Shown piece after piece: positions 10,781-24,008 of a stretch of 64,000 nt of DNA. The translations under genes and the position numbers were made by a program. How positions within the stretch are numbered: the stretch's first letter is position 1; every line of letters starts with the position of its first letter. The stretch comes from Pogonophryne albipinna. Lineage: Eukaryota > Chordata > Actinopteri > Perciformes > Artedidraconidae. Under the pieces are notes generated by a model. The model was not told where the DNA came from and ran no database searches. It worked only from the letters and a program-made list of their open reading frames with translations. The stretch is from contig CM053253.1 of the NCBI GenBank assembly GCA_028583405.1, forward strand, positions 2,180,227 to 2,244,226, read 5' to 3'.

Positions 10781-11954
10781 TTAAAGAGGGGCTAATCTGC
10801 TTTTGGGGGGGGGGGTTCCCTTTCCTTTAGTGTGTTTTATACGTTTCTGTGCATCTAAATGGTCTTTGAAGTCTAAAATCAGTCGCTTGGGGCTCTGGTT
10901 TGAGACGGAGGGTGAAAAGAGGTGCTGCAGCACAGGCAGTATGAGAACAATAAAGAGCTTTTTGAACATTAAAGCATGGAGACATGGAGAGACACTACAT
11001 ACTGATATACACCTGAACATCAGCAGGAGAGGACTCTTTAAAGTAGAGACACTACATACTGATATACACCTGAACATCAGCAGGAGAGGACTCTTTAAAG
11101 TAGAGACACTACATACTGATATACACCTGAACATCAGCAGGAGAGGACTCTTTAAAGTAGAGACACTACATACTGATATACACCTGAACATCAGCAGGAG
11201 AGGACTCTTTAAAGTAGAGACACTACATACTGATATACACCTGAACATCAGCAGGAGAGGACTCTTTAAAGTAGAGACACTACATACTGATATACACCTG
11301 AACATCAGCAGGAGAGGACTCTTTAAAGTAGAGACACTACATACTGATATACACCTGAACATCAGCAGGAGAGGACTCTTTAAAGTAGAGACACTACATA
11401 CTGATATACACCTGAACATCAGCAGGAGAGGACTCTTTAAAGTAGAGACACTACATACTGATATACACCTGAACATCAGCAGGAGAGGACTCTTTAAAGT
11501 AGAGACACTACATACTGATATACACCTGAACATCAGCAGGAGAGGACTCTTTAAAGTAGAGACACTACATACTGATATACACCTGAACATCAGCAGGAGA
11601 GGACTCTTTAAAGTAGAGACACTACATACTGATATACACCTGAACATCAGCAGGAGAGGACTCTTTAAAGTAGAGACACTACATACTGATATACACCTGA
11701 ACATCAGCAGGAGAGGACTCTTTAAAGTAGAGACACTACATACTGATATACACCTGAACATCAGCAGGATAGGACTCTTTAAAGTAGAGACACTACGTAC
11801 TGATATACACCTGAACATCAGCAGGAGAGGACTCTTTAAAGTAGAGACACTACGTACTGATATACACCTGAACATCAGCAGGAGAGGACTCTTTAAAGTA
11901 GAGACACTACATACTGATATACACCTGAACATGATCAGAATAGGTCCTCTTTAA
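10781..11954 (+). mobile_element. TTAA-type MITE with internal 57-bp minisatellite, locus 2
   Basis: Starts TTAAAGAGGGGCTAATCTGC and ends GAATAGGTCCTCTTTAA, with TTAA at both borders (10781-10784, 11951-11954), the target duplication of piggyBac-like elements. A 200-bp unique left part matches locus 1 in reverse. Both ends are present, so this copy is structurally complete apart from its expanded interior. No transposase is encoded. Confidence 0.85.
10985..11930 (+). repeat. 57-bp minisatellite array, locus 2 (~16.5 units)
   Basis: Tandem 57-bp units with core CTGATATACACCTGAACATC and GGACTCTTTAAAGTAGAGAC. Almost all units are identical. Variants (CGTACTG instead of CATACTG, GGATAGG instead of GGAGAGG) cluster at the right end near 11768-11855. 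Confidence 0.98.
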
Positions 11955-12809
11955 ACGCCTGTTGGAGGAGTCAGTGTGATATAAACACTTTGTGCAGGTC
12001 CCACAGGGTGCAGAGTGTGTGAAGTGCTCCAGATGGATCATGGTCACAGAGAAACTTATCTCCTGAATATTTAATGCGGGCTGTCAGAGCGTTGAGGGGC
12101 GCCGGCCAGTGGTCAGCTCCTGTTAAGTGAGCTCTGGTGTTGAGTAACCTGCGCTGGCCCATTAATTTTAATAGGCACCTTTCTGCCTGTGGCCCAGTCT
12201 CTAAACCTCTTCCTCTCGGTGCGAGAATACAAACGCCACGGGGGGTTAAGGGCTGCTGGCCCGTTAATAATGATATATTTGGCAGCCCAGCCACAGGAAA
12301 CAAGGTATTAGATGAGATTGCTCACTGACAGGATTGCAGGGTGAGGAAAAGTGAGTGCTATTCTCAAGGTGTATGAGGGGTGTCAATCAGAAATGGAGAT
12401 TGGCACTGGGCTTTTTGCTGATTTTTAAAATGCTGTGGTTTAATGAATATAATTATGAACTGCTACCATCTCATCGGAGTTACAAGGTACCGCTATACAA
12501 TAAGGTCAGACTGAAGCATCCTTTGTGCTCCAATCAATCCTCACAGTAAATACAGAGCTGAATCCAGAATCAGATCAAATGCATGCTGAAGGCTCTTAGA
12601 GCAGGGTTTCTCTCACTGGTCGTGCTGTTATGTTAAATGTGTGTTGGTTGTTGTTCATGCATTGTGTCTTGATATGTGTCTGTTGATGTTACACATGGAG
12701 CTGCTGTGATGCAAGTCACATTTCCGACTTGATCTGACCATTAAAGTGTTATCGTATCGTAATCTTGTATGGTTGCGCTTCGTCGCCTGATGCTGGGCTT
12801 TCAGTGGTT
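11955..12809. other. Intron 3 stretch without recognised features
   Basis: Non-repetitive, mixed-composition sequence. I see no exon or repeat family. Confidence 0.5.
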
Positions 12810-14162
12810 TGTTAGTACGTCTGGCCGCCAAGTGAACAAACGCACCAACAGCAGCCGTGTGAAGCTCGGAGGAACAGATTTTTAAAAAAGGGGGAAGAGA
12901 GTTGTTGAAATCGTTGGGAAACTTCTCCCGCTGCTTCAGGCCCGGAGTGGCAACACAACACAAACAGTGCTGGCTCGAGCTATTTTGGTCTCCGTCTATT
13001 CATAATTAAATCGATACACCAATCAGGCCGCGGTGGAAGACATGTTCATTCCATGTAATCCCCAGTTTGAGCTCTTTAATAATTTACCACCCTCTTTCTA
13101 CTTGGTTAAATGAGATGAGACAGGAAAGAGTGTTTTCCCCCGCTGTGTTGCAGTTGCTTGCATATTGTTTTTATCTCCTCCTCACCCCCCCCAGCCTATT
13201 TTCTCCGATCTTCTGCTTCCTGTTTGAGAATCTATGCAAAATAGCCGTGCTGTGTACTCCTCAGAGGGGCGTGGGGAGGAAGTAACCTCGATGTGAGAAG
13301 GGCACGTGGAGAAGAGCTATCAAACACAGAGTGAGAATAAGACGGAAATACCACAAATTCTCCGTGCTAAGTATTATCTGATTTGTCATCATGATAACGT
13401 ATCCTCCTCATCTTGAAGTAGCCGACATACAAAAACAATGCAGGAAATGTTCTCCAAGTCTGAAACGAGCAGCATCTCTCATGGAGCTGTTTTTAGAAAA
13501 TGCGAGAGAAAGCCATTGTCGGTTTTTATTAGTCAAATCAAACATTGATGGTTTGCTGGAACAGTGCTGGAACTTTCTGGACCTTATTTGAACCTGCTTT
13601 GTTTGAAATCACATGATAACACACAGCTGTGCACAGTGTTTGCATGCAGGCGCGTTATTGGACAAGAGCTGGTCGGGATTTGCATGCAGGCAAACACCTG
13701 TCCGTCTGCTGGACGTGGAAGAGAGGGAGGAAAAGACAGTACTTAGCCCTAGACCTGATAGGTAATAATTCATCAATAAGGCTGCTTCGTATTATGAAAT
13801 CTTTATTGAACAAGGACCCTCCATTAAAATACAATCATCTCAAAACAGATTTCCATCTGCAGTCCCTGGACAGATACACTCATAACAATCAATATGAAAA
13901 CATTTCCTATCATATTAACAATTAAAACACATAAAATACAGGTGTATGAAATCAGAAAAACAACATTTTTGAGAACAGAATGAGATGGTCAGAGCTGAGG
14001 AGATTGTATTTGGATACTGAATTGCAATGTTGGCTTGTGTTGACAGTATGCACGCGCTCATTGCTCATGCGTTTCTGAAATATGCATGTTTACAATAAGA
14101 GTGATATACAGTCCCTCAGGAGTAGCAGGTGACCCAATGCGCTCTGCAGGAGGCTGATAAAC
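12810..14162 (+). repeat. Left copy of ~1.35 kb duplication flanking the assembly gap
   Basis: This copy is the same as 15163-16512 except for three small length differences: a five-base (CAACA) difference near 12955, a G-run difference near 13272 and a C-run difference near 13751. It ends exactly where the Ns begin. It looks like a contig end rather than a biological tandem duplication. Confidence 0.95.
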
Positions 14163-15162
14163 NNNNNNNNNNNNNNNNNNNNNNNNNNNNNNNNNNNNNN
14201 NNNNNNNNNNNNNNNNNNNNNNNNNNNNNNNNNNNNNNNNNNNNNNNNNNNNNNNNNNNNNNNNNNNNNNNNNNNNNNNNNNNNNNNNNNNNNNNNNNNN
14301 NNNNNNNNNNNNNNNNNNNNNNNNNNNNNNNNNNNNNNNNNNNNNNNNNNNNNNNNNNNNNNNNNNNNNNNNNNNNNNNNNNNNNNNNNNNNNNNNNNNN
14401 NNNNNNNNNNNNNNNNNNNNNNNNNNNNNNNNNNNNNNNNNNNNNNNNNNNNNNNNNNNNNNNNNNNNNNNNNNNNNNNNNNNNNNNNNNNNNNNNNNNN
14501 NNNNNNNNNNNNNNNNNNNNNNNNNNNNNNNNNNNNNNNNNNNNNNNNNNNNNNNNNNNNNNNNNNNNNNNNNNNNNNNNNNNNNNNNNNNNNNNNNNNN
14601 NNNNNNNNNNNNNNNNNNNNNNNNNNNNNNNNNNNNNNNNNNNNNNNNNNNNNNNNNNNNNNNNNNNNNNNNNNNNNNNNNNNNNNNNNNNNNNNNNNNN
14701 NNNNNNNNNNNNNNNNNNNNNNNNNNNNNNNNNNNNNNNNNNNNNNNNNNNNNNNNNNNNNNNNNNNNNNNNNNNNNNNNNNNNNNNNNNNNNNNNNNNN
14801 NNNNNNNNNNNNNNNNNNNNNNNNNNNNNNNNNNNNNNNNNNNNNNNNNNNNNNNNNNNNNNNNNNNNNNNNNNNNNNNNNNNNNNNNNNNNNNNNNNNN
14901 NNNNNNNNNNNNNNNNNNNNNNNNNNNNNNNNNNNNNNNNNNNNNNNNNNNNNNNNNNNNNNNNNNNNNNNNNNNNNNNNNNNNNNNNNNNNNNNNNNNN
15001 NNNNNNNNNNNNNNNNNNNNNNNNNNNNNNNNNNNNNNNNNNNNNNNNNNNNNNNNNNNNNNNNNNNNNNNNNNNNNNNNNNNNNNNNNNNNNNNNNNNN
15101 NNNNNNNNNNNNNNNNNNNNNNNNNNNNNNNNNNNNNNNNNNNNNNNNNNNNNNNNNNNNNN
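14163..15162. other. Assembly gap, exactly 1000 N
   Basis: A run of 1000 undetermined bases, a conventional gap size. The ORFs spanning it are meaningless. Because the same sequence lies at both edges, the true gap may be zero or negative. Confidence 1.
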
Positions 15163-16512
15163 TGTTAGTACGTCTGGCCGCCAAGTGAACAAACGCACCA
15201 ACAGCAGCCGTGTGAAGCTCGGAGGAACAGATTTTTAAAAAAGGGGGAAGAGAGTTGTTGAAATCGTTGGGAAACTTCTCCCGCTGCTTCAGGCCCGGAG
15301 TGGCAACACAAACAGTGCTGGCTCGAGCTATTTTGGTCTCCGTCTATTCATAATTAAATCGATACACCAATCAGGCCGCGGTGGAAGACATGTTCATTCC
15401 ATGTAATCCCCAGTTTGAGCTCTTTAATAATTTACCACCCTCTTTCTACTTGGTTAAATGAGATGAGACAGGAAAGAGTGTTTTCCCCCGCTGTGTTGCA
15501 GTTGCTTGCATATTGTTTTTATCTCCTCCTCACCCCCCCCAGCCTATTTTCTCCGATCTTCTGCTTCCTGTTTGAGAATCTATGCAAAATAGCCGTGCTG
15601 TGTACTCCTCAGAGGGGCGTGGGGGAGGAAGTAACCTCGATGTGAGAAGGGCACGTGGAGAAGAGCTATCAAACACAGAGTGAGAATAAGACGGAAATAC
15701 CACAAATTCTCCGTGCTAAGTATTATCTGATTTGTCATCATGATAACGTATCCTCCTCATCTTGAAGTAGCCGACATACAAAAACAATGCAGGAAATGTT
15801 CTCCAAGTCTGAAACGAGCAGCATCTCTCATGGAGCTGTTTTTAGAAAATGCGAGAGAAAGCCATTGTCGGTTTTTATTAGTCAAATCAAACATTGATGG
15901 TTTGCTGGAACAGTGCTGGAACTTTCTGGACCTTATTTGAACCTGCTTTGTTTGAAATCACATGATAACACACAGCTGTGCACAGTGTTTGCATGCAGGC
16001 GCGTTATTGGACAAGAGCTGGTCGGGATTTGCATGCAGGCAAACACCTGTCCGTCTGCTGGACGTGGAAGAGAGGGAGGAAAAGACAGTACTTAGCCCTA
16101 GACCCTGATAGGTAATAATTCATCAATAAGGCTGCTTCGTATTATGAAATCTTTATTGAACAAGGACCCTCCATTAAAATACAATCATCTCAAAACAGAT
16201 TTCCATCTGCAGTCCCTGGACAGATACACTCATAACAATCAATATGAAAACATTTCCTATCATATTAACAATTAAAACACATAAAATACAGGTGTATGAA
16301 ATCAGAAAAACAACATTTTTGAGAACAGAATGAGATGGTCAGAGCTGAGGAGATTGTATTTGGATACTGAATTGCAATGTTGGCTTGTGTTGACAGTATG
16401 CACGCGCTCATTGCTCATGCGTTTCTGAAATATGCATGTTTACAATAAGAGTGATATACAGTCCCTCAGGAGTAGCAGGTGACCCAATGCGCTCTGCAGG
16501 AGGCTGATAAAC
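15163..16512 (+). repeat. Right copy of ~1.35 kb duplication flanking the assembly gap
   Basis: Starts at the first base after the gap (TGTTAGTACGTCTGGC), corresponding to 12810, and matches the left copy to GCTGATAAAC at 16512. Only then does new sequence begin. Confidence 0.95.
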
Positions 16513-16667
16513 TCCTGAGACGTGCAGGAGGCGCTTACCTTCAGATCTGAGCATGAAACAGCTATAGGGTGACACCATGATGCCTTTCCGCTGATATACC
16601 TTCATGGAACCAAGAGAGACGGACAGGTGGGGAAGGGCGGCTGCACATTCAGAGGATGTGATGAGGA

Positions 16668-17090
16668 GTATAGGCACGTTTATTTATATCGCACCTTTCA
16701 ACACAAGGCCAAGTGCTTTACGAAGACATTAAGAGCATTAAGACTCAGAGGCCATTCAAAGTGCTTTACCCCATCATTAACAGTTAACAGGAAGACAACA
16801 GAAAGGAACACAACAAATACACACAATGGATTCATAAAAAACATGCATACAAGAGATACAGAATAGTATAATACACTTTATATGCACGAAGCAGCCCAAA
16901 GTGCTTTACAGAAAACACAACAACAATATTAAAATGATATTAAAATGAATACAGAACAAGATAAAACATCTACAGTGATAATATGTTAAAATAAAACGAT
17001 TTTAAAAAGAAAATTAAAAAAGTAAAACATGGACAATGATACTATTGACAATTGAAAGTTAACCCAAATTAAAAGTCATATTAAAAAGAT
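16668..17090 (+). mobile_element. Dispersed retroelement 3'-region-like repeat
   Basis: Contains TTTATTTATATCGCACCTTT, CCAAGTGCTTTACGAAGAC and repeated CAAAGTGCTTTAC motifs (16745-16770, 16895-16910), a signature recalled from 3' regions of abundant teleost retroelements. It grades into an A-rich tail to about 17090. No ORF is retained. Confidence 0.5.
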
Positions 17091-17144
17091 TTGGTAGGTG
17101 CTAAACAAGTGAAGACTTCTGGGTAAGCAGCTGTAAGGGGGAGA

Positions 17145-17221
17145 AAGGAGCAGGAGGAAGGTGACTGGGGGAGGGAGGAAGAGGAGGAAGGTGACTGGGG
17201 GAGGGAGGAAGAGGAGGAAGA
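17145..17221 (+). repeat. Short GA-rich tandem repeat
   Basis: Two to three copies of a ~41-bp unit with GAAGGTGACTGGGGGAGGGA. Confidence 0.8.
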
Positions 17222-19607
17222 CACCGGTGAAATGTGAATTTAGTGCCGCCAAAGAAACCAGGGCTGCACCGCTGCCTGTAATTGGATTGGCTTCCTTCCC
17301 ATAGAACCCCCCCCCTCTTCCTCACCCCCTCCCCCCTCCTCCTCCCTGCAGACTGTATGTTGCTGCTGTTTCCTTGGCTTTAGCTCCACAGCATGTCTAA
17401 GCAGCAGGGATGGTGTTGGCGGCTTGTGCAGGGGATTGATTGAGGAAGAGGGGTTAAGAGGGTGGGGGAGGAAGGAGGCCCTGAGGAGAGGAGAAGGCAT
17501 ATAGAGAGGAAACAATAACACTGCATGCAGTATGGCAGCACTGTGATCGTGCTTTGCATTGTCCTGTGTGATCAAATAAACACATGTATATGTCCTGAAT
17601 CTAAGAGTGGAACCTAATGCTAGCATCCAGTGATGTGTCGGAAGCCAATTTCTCATGAACTCAGGACAATACTCAGCTCCTCGATGTCCGTGAGTTTCCC
17701 TTTGACACATGCAGCAGACTACAGGAGATCGACTGTATCAGAAGGATTCTTCGATTCCTGGAAATACTCACAAGAGGAAACGCCGGCATAAAGCGAGCAG
17801 GAGGCATGAAATGACTCGGATTACACCGCGGCCATAAAGCCGGTTCATGATGAGGTTTTGAACAACCGAGTCTCTTGGCGTTTCGATCATTTTTCTAAAG
17901 GATTCGGCATCGGCCCTTTCAGACAGAAGTTCTCATCGTCTCTTAAATAAGACGTTCTTGTTTGCGTATAAAAACCCTAACCCTGGCACTTCTTTACACC
18001 AAAGGTTGGTCCGCTTTCACGCCATCTTCACCAGCCTCAGTCCCACAGACTTTTTACCCTGGAACTAACAGTCCGTTTAGTATATAGAAAGGTCTGGACG
18101 GTTCTCATATTCAGTTTGAGGTGTGAAAGGAGCTTGGGTGTCTTTTGGAAAACGGTTGTAGACTTCTGGGTGGCCCCCCTGCAGGTGGTGATTGATGGAG
18201 GAGGGCAGCAGACGTTCACCTCAGCAGAAAGCCGCTCGGAGGGAAATCAATATTCCAGTCCTACATGCACTGCTTCTGGAAACCTGTTCCAATCAGGACC
18301 AGAACGACACCTTGAGTCCACCGAAAGCCGAACAACCAGACGATGTTGGGTTTGTACTCTTTGAGTTAATATCCTATTTAAATTCTAGATCTCGCTTTGC
18401 ATTGATGCTCAGCAGGCTCCTATGAACCCTCAGACAGAGAGACAGCTTCAGAGCTTCTGTGAGTGCCGATAATTGGAGATAGGCGATCTGCTCTGCATTT
18501 TCTTCTGGCTTCACATTATCCAAGAATTGCATCATCTAAATTGGAATTGACAGTGTGAGGTTTCCTTAGTACTCGAGCACAGACGTGAGGCCTCGGATTG
18601 GTGGGAAGCAACAACGGCGTTAAAAGAGGAGAGGAGCGGCGGGAGAAAAGCCTTTGATGGAGATGGAGATGAAGATGGAGGGTACGGCTGCACATGTACA
18701 ATTGGACGTTGAAATACATCCCGGCAATAGATGAATGAGGAGGTTAAAGCAAGCTCAGCACACACTCATTCCCCTGGTGATCAGAGGCAGTTTGCAGACA
18801 GTGAGAACGAACATTCGCTCAGAGCATCGGGGGTTAAGAGCGGCTGGACCACAGGGATACATTCCCAAGTAACACTCTCAAGGTCTATTTGTTTAATCAT
18901 ATAATATTACATCTCTTTAATCCGATTCAGCATGTCTAATATGGAGGCAAATGCTTCCAAAATGATTCCATTTGTAGCCCGGCTGGGGTTGACCAATCAC
19001 TTTGAGTAGACTTTGGTTGAATGTAGGTTCAAAAGTATTCGTAAAGGGCGATGCATTGGTGTCTGGGAACCCGTCTGCTATCGTCTTACAAAGATCTCGC
19101 TTTTCATTCGCATTAAATTAGCTTGTAGACTGGCTACTTGTGAAATAATGTGGTTGTAGAAGTCGTCTCTAAACTCAAGTGTTGGTCTGGATATCCATTT
19201 GGTAAACTCCAGAAATATTAGCCATTTCTCAAAGAGCCATGACCTGAACATACATCTATTTGAGGTCGTTTTAAGCTCAGTATTTTGACCCGTTCTACAT
19301 GCTTTGTTTGCCTTATTCAGACACCCCAGATGAGGTCGTTGGATGGGTGTCAGCGCTTGATTTGTGCCGGGTTTTATCAGCCATTAAATGAAAGATTCTT
19401 CCGTCTCTTTATCCTCCAAGCCTTCAACCATGATGTGTTGCTTTCGGGCTAATTAATTCTTCCCATCATGCCCCGATGAGTAATCAGGAAGTGGTTTGGA
19501 TGAAGCCCCCGGCAGCTGATGGCATAACTTGAAAGGGTGGTTCAGGTGTTTAACTGGACGATTCCTGTTGGACTGGTTAACGCAGCAGAGGGTCACCTGG
19601 CTGCCCA

Positions 19608-19642
<35 letters not shown>

Positions 19643-19857
19643 GGGGTAGCAGCTGATCAGAGGCCATGAAGTGTCAGGGACTTGAAAGGCTTGTAAATGC
19701 AAGCAGCTGCTCCTACAGGGCCCTGCTGGAAAAGTGCTAACAACCCCCCCTGCCCTCCCTTTCTCACCCTTTATGCTGTCTTCACCCCCGATTTAGTGCC
19801 TGGATTGATGTCCGTCAGAGGGAAAGTGATCTCAGAGTCTGTTTCCTGCTCCCCTGT
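17222..19857. other. Intron 3 stretch, mostly unassigned
   Basis: Apparently single-copy intron sequence with a C-rich patch at 17308-17345 and a (TG)n of about 30 bases at 19610-19641. I recognise no exon. Confidence 0.5.
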
Positions 19858-21071
19858 TTGTTACTGTATTTAAGTACATGTTTCTGGTATCAGTACTTTA
19901 CTCCACTACTTATTTTTCTGACCACCTTTTACTTCTTACATGTTGAACACAAATACCTGTACTTTCTACTTCTTACATGTTGAACACAAATACCTGAACT
20001 TTCTACTTCTTACATGTTGAACCCAAATACCTGTACTTTCTACTTCTTACATTTTGAACACAAATACCTGAACTTTCTACTTCTTACATGTTGAACACAA
20101 ATACCTGTACTTTCTACTTCTTACATGTTGAACACAAATACCTGAACTTTCTACTTCTTACATGTTGAACCCAAATACCTGTACTTTCTACTTCTTACAT
20201 GTTGAACCCAAATACCTGAACTTTCTACTTCTTACATGTTGAACACAAATACCTGAACTTTCTACTTCTTACATGTTGAACCCAAATACCTGTACTTTCT
20301 ACTTCTTACATGTTGAACCCAAATACCTGTACTTTCTACTTCTTACATGTTGAACACAAATACCTGTACTTTCTACTTCTTACATGTTGAACACAAATAC
20401 CTGTACTTTCTACTTCTTACATGTTGAACCCAAATACCTGTACTTTCTACTTCTTACATGTTGAACTCAAATACCTGTACTTTCTACTTCTTACATGTTG
20501 AACCCAAATACCTGTACTTTCTACTTCTTACATGTTGAACCCAAATACCTGTACTTTCTACTTCTCACATGTTGAACACAAATACCTGTACTTTCTACTT
20601 CTTACATGTTGAACACAAATACCTGTACTTTCTACTTCTTACATGTTGAACTCAAATACCTGTACTTTCTACTTCTTACATGTTGAACACAAATACCTGT
20701 ACTTTCTACTTCTTACATGTTGAACCCAAATACCTGTACTTTCTACTTCTTACATGTTGAACCCAAATACCTGAACTTTCTACTTCTCTCATTTTCCAAA
20801 CAGCTGGTTCCTTTAGTCTGAATGTGTGTTTGGTGGCGTGATCATTATTCTTTAGAGTCATTGCGTGCCTATTGATTTGAACACGATCCGTGTATCCATC
20901 ATTTCCTGGTCTTCTCTAAAGAAGAGGGACCAATGGAAACGTTGTCATGGTGCCGTTGTTCAGCATGGAGTAAAGAAGTTTAGTCAGTTTCTACTTTTAC
21001 CAGAGTATTTTCAAACACGATTATCTGTACTTCTACTTGAGTAAAAGATGTGTGTACTTTTGCCATCCCTG
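19858..21071 (-). mobile_element. hAT-like MITE with internal 37-bp minisatellite, locus 1
   Basis: Read on the minus strand it starts CAGGGATGGCAAAAGTACAC and continues with the same ~360-bp unique segment found at 40917, 49174 and 55272 (ATGATGGATACACGGATCGT and ATCACGCCACCAAACACACA). It then enters the 37-bp array and ends in TACCAGAAACATGTACTTAA. The far terminus is truncated by roughly 35 bases. Confidence 0.8.
19930..20795 (-). repeat. 37-bp minisatellite array, hAT-like locus 1 (~23 units)
   Basis: Units contain TACTTTCTACTTCTTACATG and TTGAACACAAATACCTG. Two unit types (AACACAAA or AACCCAAA; CCTGTACT or CCTGAACT) alternate in patches. Confidence 0.97.
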
Positions 21072-23589
21072 GGCCTGGGTTACTTTTTAAAGTGGAAGCA
21101 AAGGATCAGCAGATTTTTTTCCCGCTCTTTTCTTGTAACCCTCGGCCTCCATGTTGGCTGAAGCCCATGTGAGTTGTTTCTCAACTTGTGACAACAGAGG
21201 AATGAGTCCAAAGACCGGGTTTTCTTTTAGCTCAATGTACTTCCTGGTTAGTTCGGCTGCTACGGCAACACAGAAACCACAACAATGGAGCCGTTCATCG
21301 ATTTTACTTTGAGCTTGGCCTTAAATATAAAGATATAACATCAGTGCTTGGCAATAGGCACGGGTTTCACACATAGACTGTATATATAAAGGGTTTCACA
21401 TAAGTGAAGACACCTCAAGAGAACACTCAGAGCGAGGGGACATGCACGTCCCTCTGAGCTGAGTTATTGACAGATTCGAATTTCGCGGATCAATAACTCA
21501 TGAACATAACGTTGTAAAAATACAAACAACATGACTTTACAATCATAGCAAGGTAGACAACGAGCTACAGAGTCGTTTGTATCAGAACAGTTCGATATGC
21601 GCCGCCATCCGAGCTAAACATCAAGAATTGGTCACAATCTGCAGCTTGTGGAGGGAGAGGAGTGCTTACAAACATATTATGTCATCACTACACATCTTCG
21701 GTCCAAACATAGTTCCCGTTCACACACAATGGTCAGTGTCAGAAGAGTTCTCTCTACCGGAAATAATTGGTCTAGTTTAGGCAACAAATCTATATAATTC
21801 AGGGTCTGCAGTGCATGTGTGAAAAGGTCTTTGGATTGTTAATATAGTAACAGAGGAACACATTGGTTTGGAGAGGAAGAGAGAGATGGAGAGGTGGGAA
21901 AGGACAGCATTGAGGAAGATGTCTCTCAACAACGGAATAAAAGCCCGTCCGGTTTCCTGTCACCTGCATCCCCAGAACCAAATCCTCCATTCACATTGTG
22001 GGACGTTTGGATAGAGCTTCCACCCACACTGCATTCATACAAATATATTAATTAACAGCAAACAGGAAACATATCCAAGGACACAGTAATAAAACACAAT
22101 GCAACAATGTTTTTTTAAATAAAACGCTAAGGGACAATAGCCAATCATCAGTAAATACGTCTGTTGGTTTCCATTTGGATTCACCTGTTTTGCCACTGTT
22201 CAAAAAGTGTATTGAGGTAGGGATACAACAGTTTTTAATCTATTCAATGAACAGCGTCGTGTTGCACAGATCCTCATTATGATAATATATATGAACTCTG
22301 ATTATTACACTTTATTAAAAAACGTTCACTTGTTGTTTCCCGTCGGCCATTAGAGCTTCTGCGTGGGATTGCAGACAAACAAGCACAAAGGATTAGTCAT
22401 CATAATAGCTTTATTAAACATCTCCATTGTCACCGCACGACTCGTATTAACCTCGCACCAACATGAAAAGTTAAAAATACAATTACAGAAGAAAGCTTTG
22501 TCACAATTCCCACCAGATAGACGTCATTATTTCCCCACTGAATGCTTTAACAAACAGCCGTCGCTTCACTTTGTTCCAGAATGAATGGTGTGGTCCAATT
22601 AATCCCCCACACAACGAGTAATTGCATCCCTTCTCCGTCTTGTTTAAAAATCAATGAAAAACCACCCAACTCAATACACCTGTTCACGACTAACATTTCA
22701 TCCGAAACAGACAGGTGGCACGCAGACATACGGAGCATTGTAGCTGGAATGACAGCTGCTAATGTGTATCTGTTACACAAATCTTCAACACTCTCGCTGC
22801 AGAAATGTCTGTGAGCTTTCTACTTATGTTAAACTCAACAATACAGCCTCAGTGTTAGACAACAGCTGGGAGCGAGGCAGCCTGCAGAAAGTCAGTTTGC
22901 TGGTAACATAACATTTGCTCTCCCGGTACAAATTGCAGCACTTAAGGGAGGCTGAGTCAAACACTACTTCTGACATAGAGATGTTTGTATTACCTCAGGA
23001 GGGGTCTTTTGGATGCCTTTTTACGGAGAGGCTGTCCACCGTCCTTGTGACCACGCTGCCAAACATATATCATTTGTATAGAGTTGCTGTATGAAGGCCT
23101 GCTTTGTGCTTAGTGGGGAAACCCCTCTGATCAGCAGGGGGTCTACTGAACATCCACCAGGAATAGCAGTGCAGCCCGAAGCTCTCAATCCTCCGTCTTA
23201 TCGGTTCAAAAATAGAGTACATGTTATGATTCATTGAGGCAGTGCGATGCACACATGTCTGGCATCTTAGGAACAACTCAGGATTTCAAACTCAAAGACA
23301 CTATCGTCAGATTGCTACAGCGAAATGTGCAAAGAAAACGGAAAAAAGTCCAAGAAGAAAGTGCAAAAATGACACAATGTTGGCGGTAAAAAGGCAGGAA
23401 TAAATACACCATGACAAATAGATATCCATCTCAGTTTCTCAGAGGCCACCGCTGATGTTACACTCATCAGACTTCTGTCAAGTAGACCTCTGAAACTTCC
23501 AAATTGACCAATCAGAATCAAGTATTCCACTATGCTTTGTACTAGTTGTTGTATAGTAGTCTGACCCTCGCAGCTCTGCAGAATGCATG
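21072..23589. other. Intron 3 stretch without recognised features
   Basis: Mixed sequence. Several 60-80 codon ORFs on both strands show no recognisable similarity and no splice-bounded coding pattern. Confidence 0.45.
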
Positions 23590-24008
23590 TGTCACGATCT
23601 TAGTTTTAGTTTGGTCTGTCTTGTCATGGTTTTATTTTGCAATTCTGTTCTCCCTGTGTCTTCCTCCCTGTCGTTAGTTTCCCTGGTGTGTCTAGTTGTC
23701 TGATTGTGTTCACCTGTTGCCCTTGTGTTTCTCCTCCCCTGCCCGGCTGTTTCTCGTCTTGTGATTACCCCTCCCTGTATTTAGTCTTGTCTCTTCCTGT
23801 TTTCGGTGTTGGTTCATTATTTGTCGTTCATGTCTCCCTTCATGTTGGTCACGGTCACCTTTTGTTTGGATGCTACCTCGTGCCTCCTACCTGTTCATGG
23901 ATTCTTGTTTTTTCAGCTTTTGTAAATAAAGCTCGCCTTTTGTTTCATTTTGAAACCTGCTTCCCTCCTCCATCTGCTTTTGGGTCCTATTTTTCCCCAA
24001 CCCTGACA
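23590..24008 (+). mobile_element. Solo-LTR-like element with 5-bp target duplication
   Basis: A 419-bp segment beginning TGTCACGATC and ending AACCCTGACA (TG...CA with short inverted TGTCA/TGACA tips), flanked by GCATG on both sides (23585-23589 and 24009-24013). It carries an AATAAA signal near 23926-23931. This is the structure of a solo LTR of a gypsy-type or TRIM element. A relative lies at 60166-61156 in the opposite orientation. Confidence 0.75.

Noticed and set aside
14090..15238. ORFs of about 360 codons across the N run
   Set aside because: They consist of undetermined residues across a 1000-base gap.
17940..17985. CCCTAACCCT motif as an interstitial telomere repeat
   Set aside because: Only about two units are present; too short to support.
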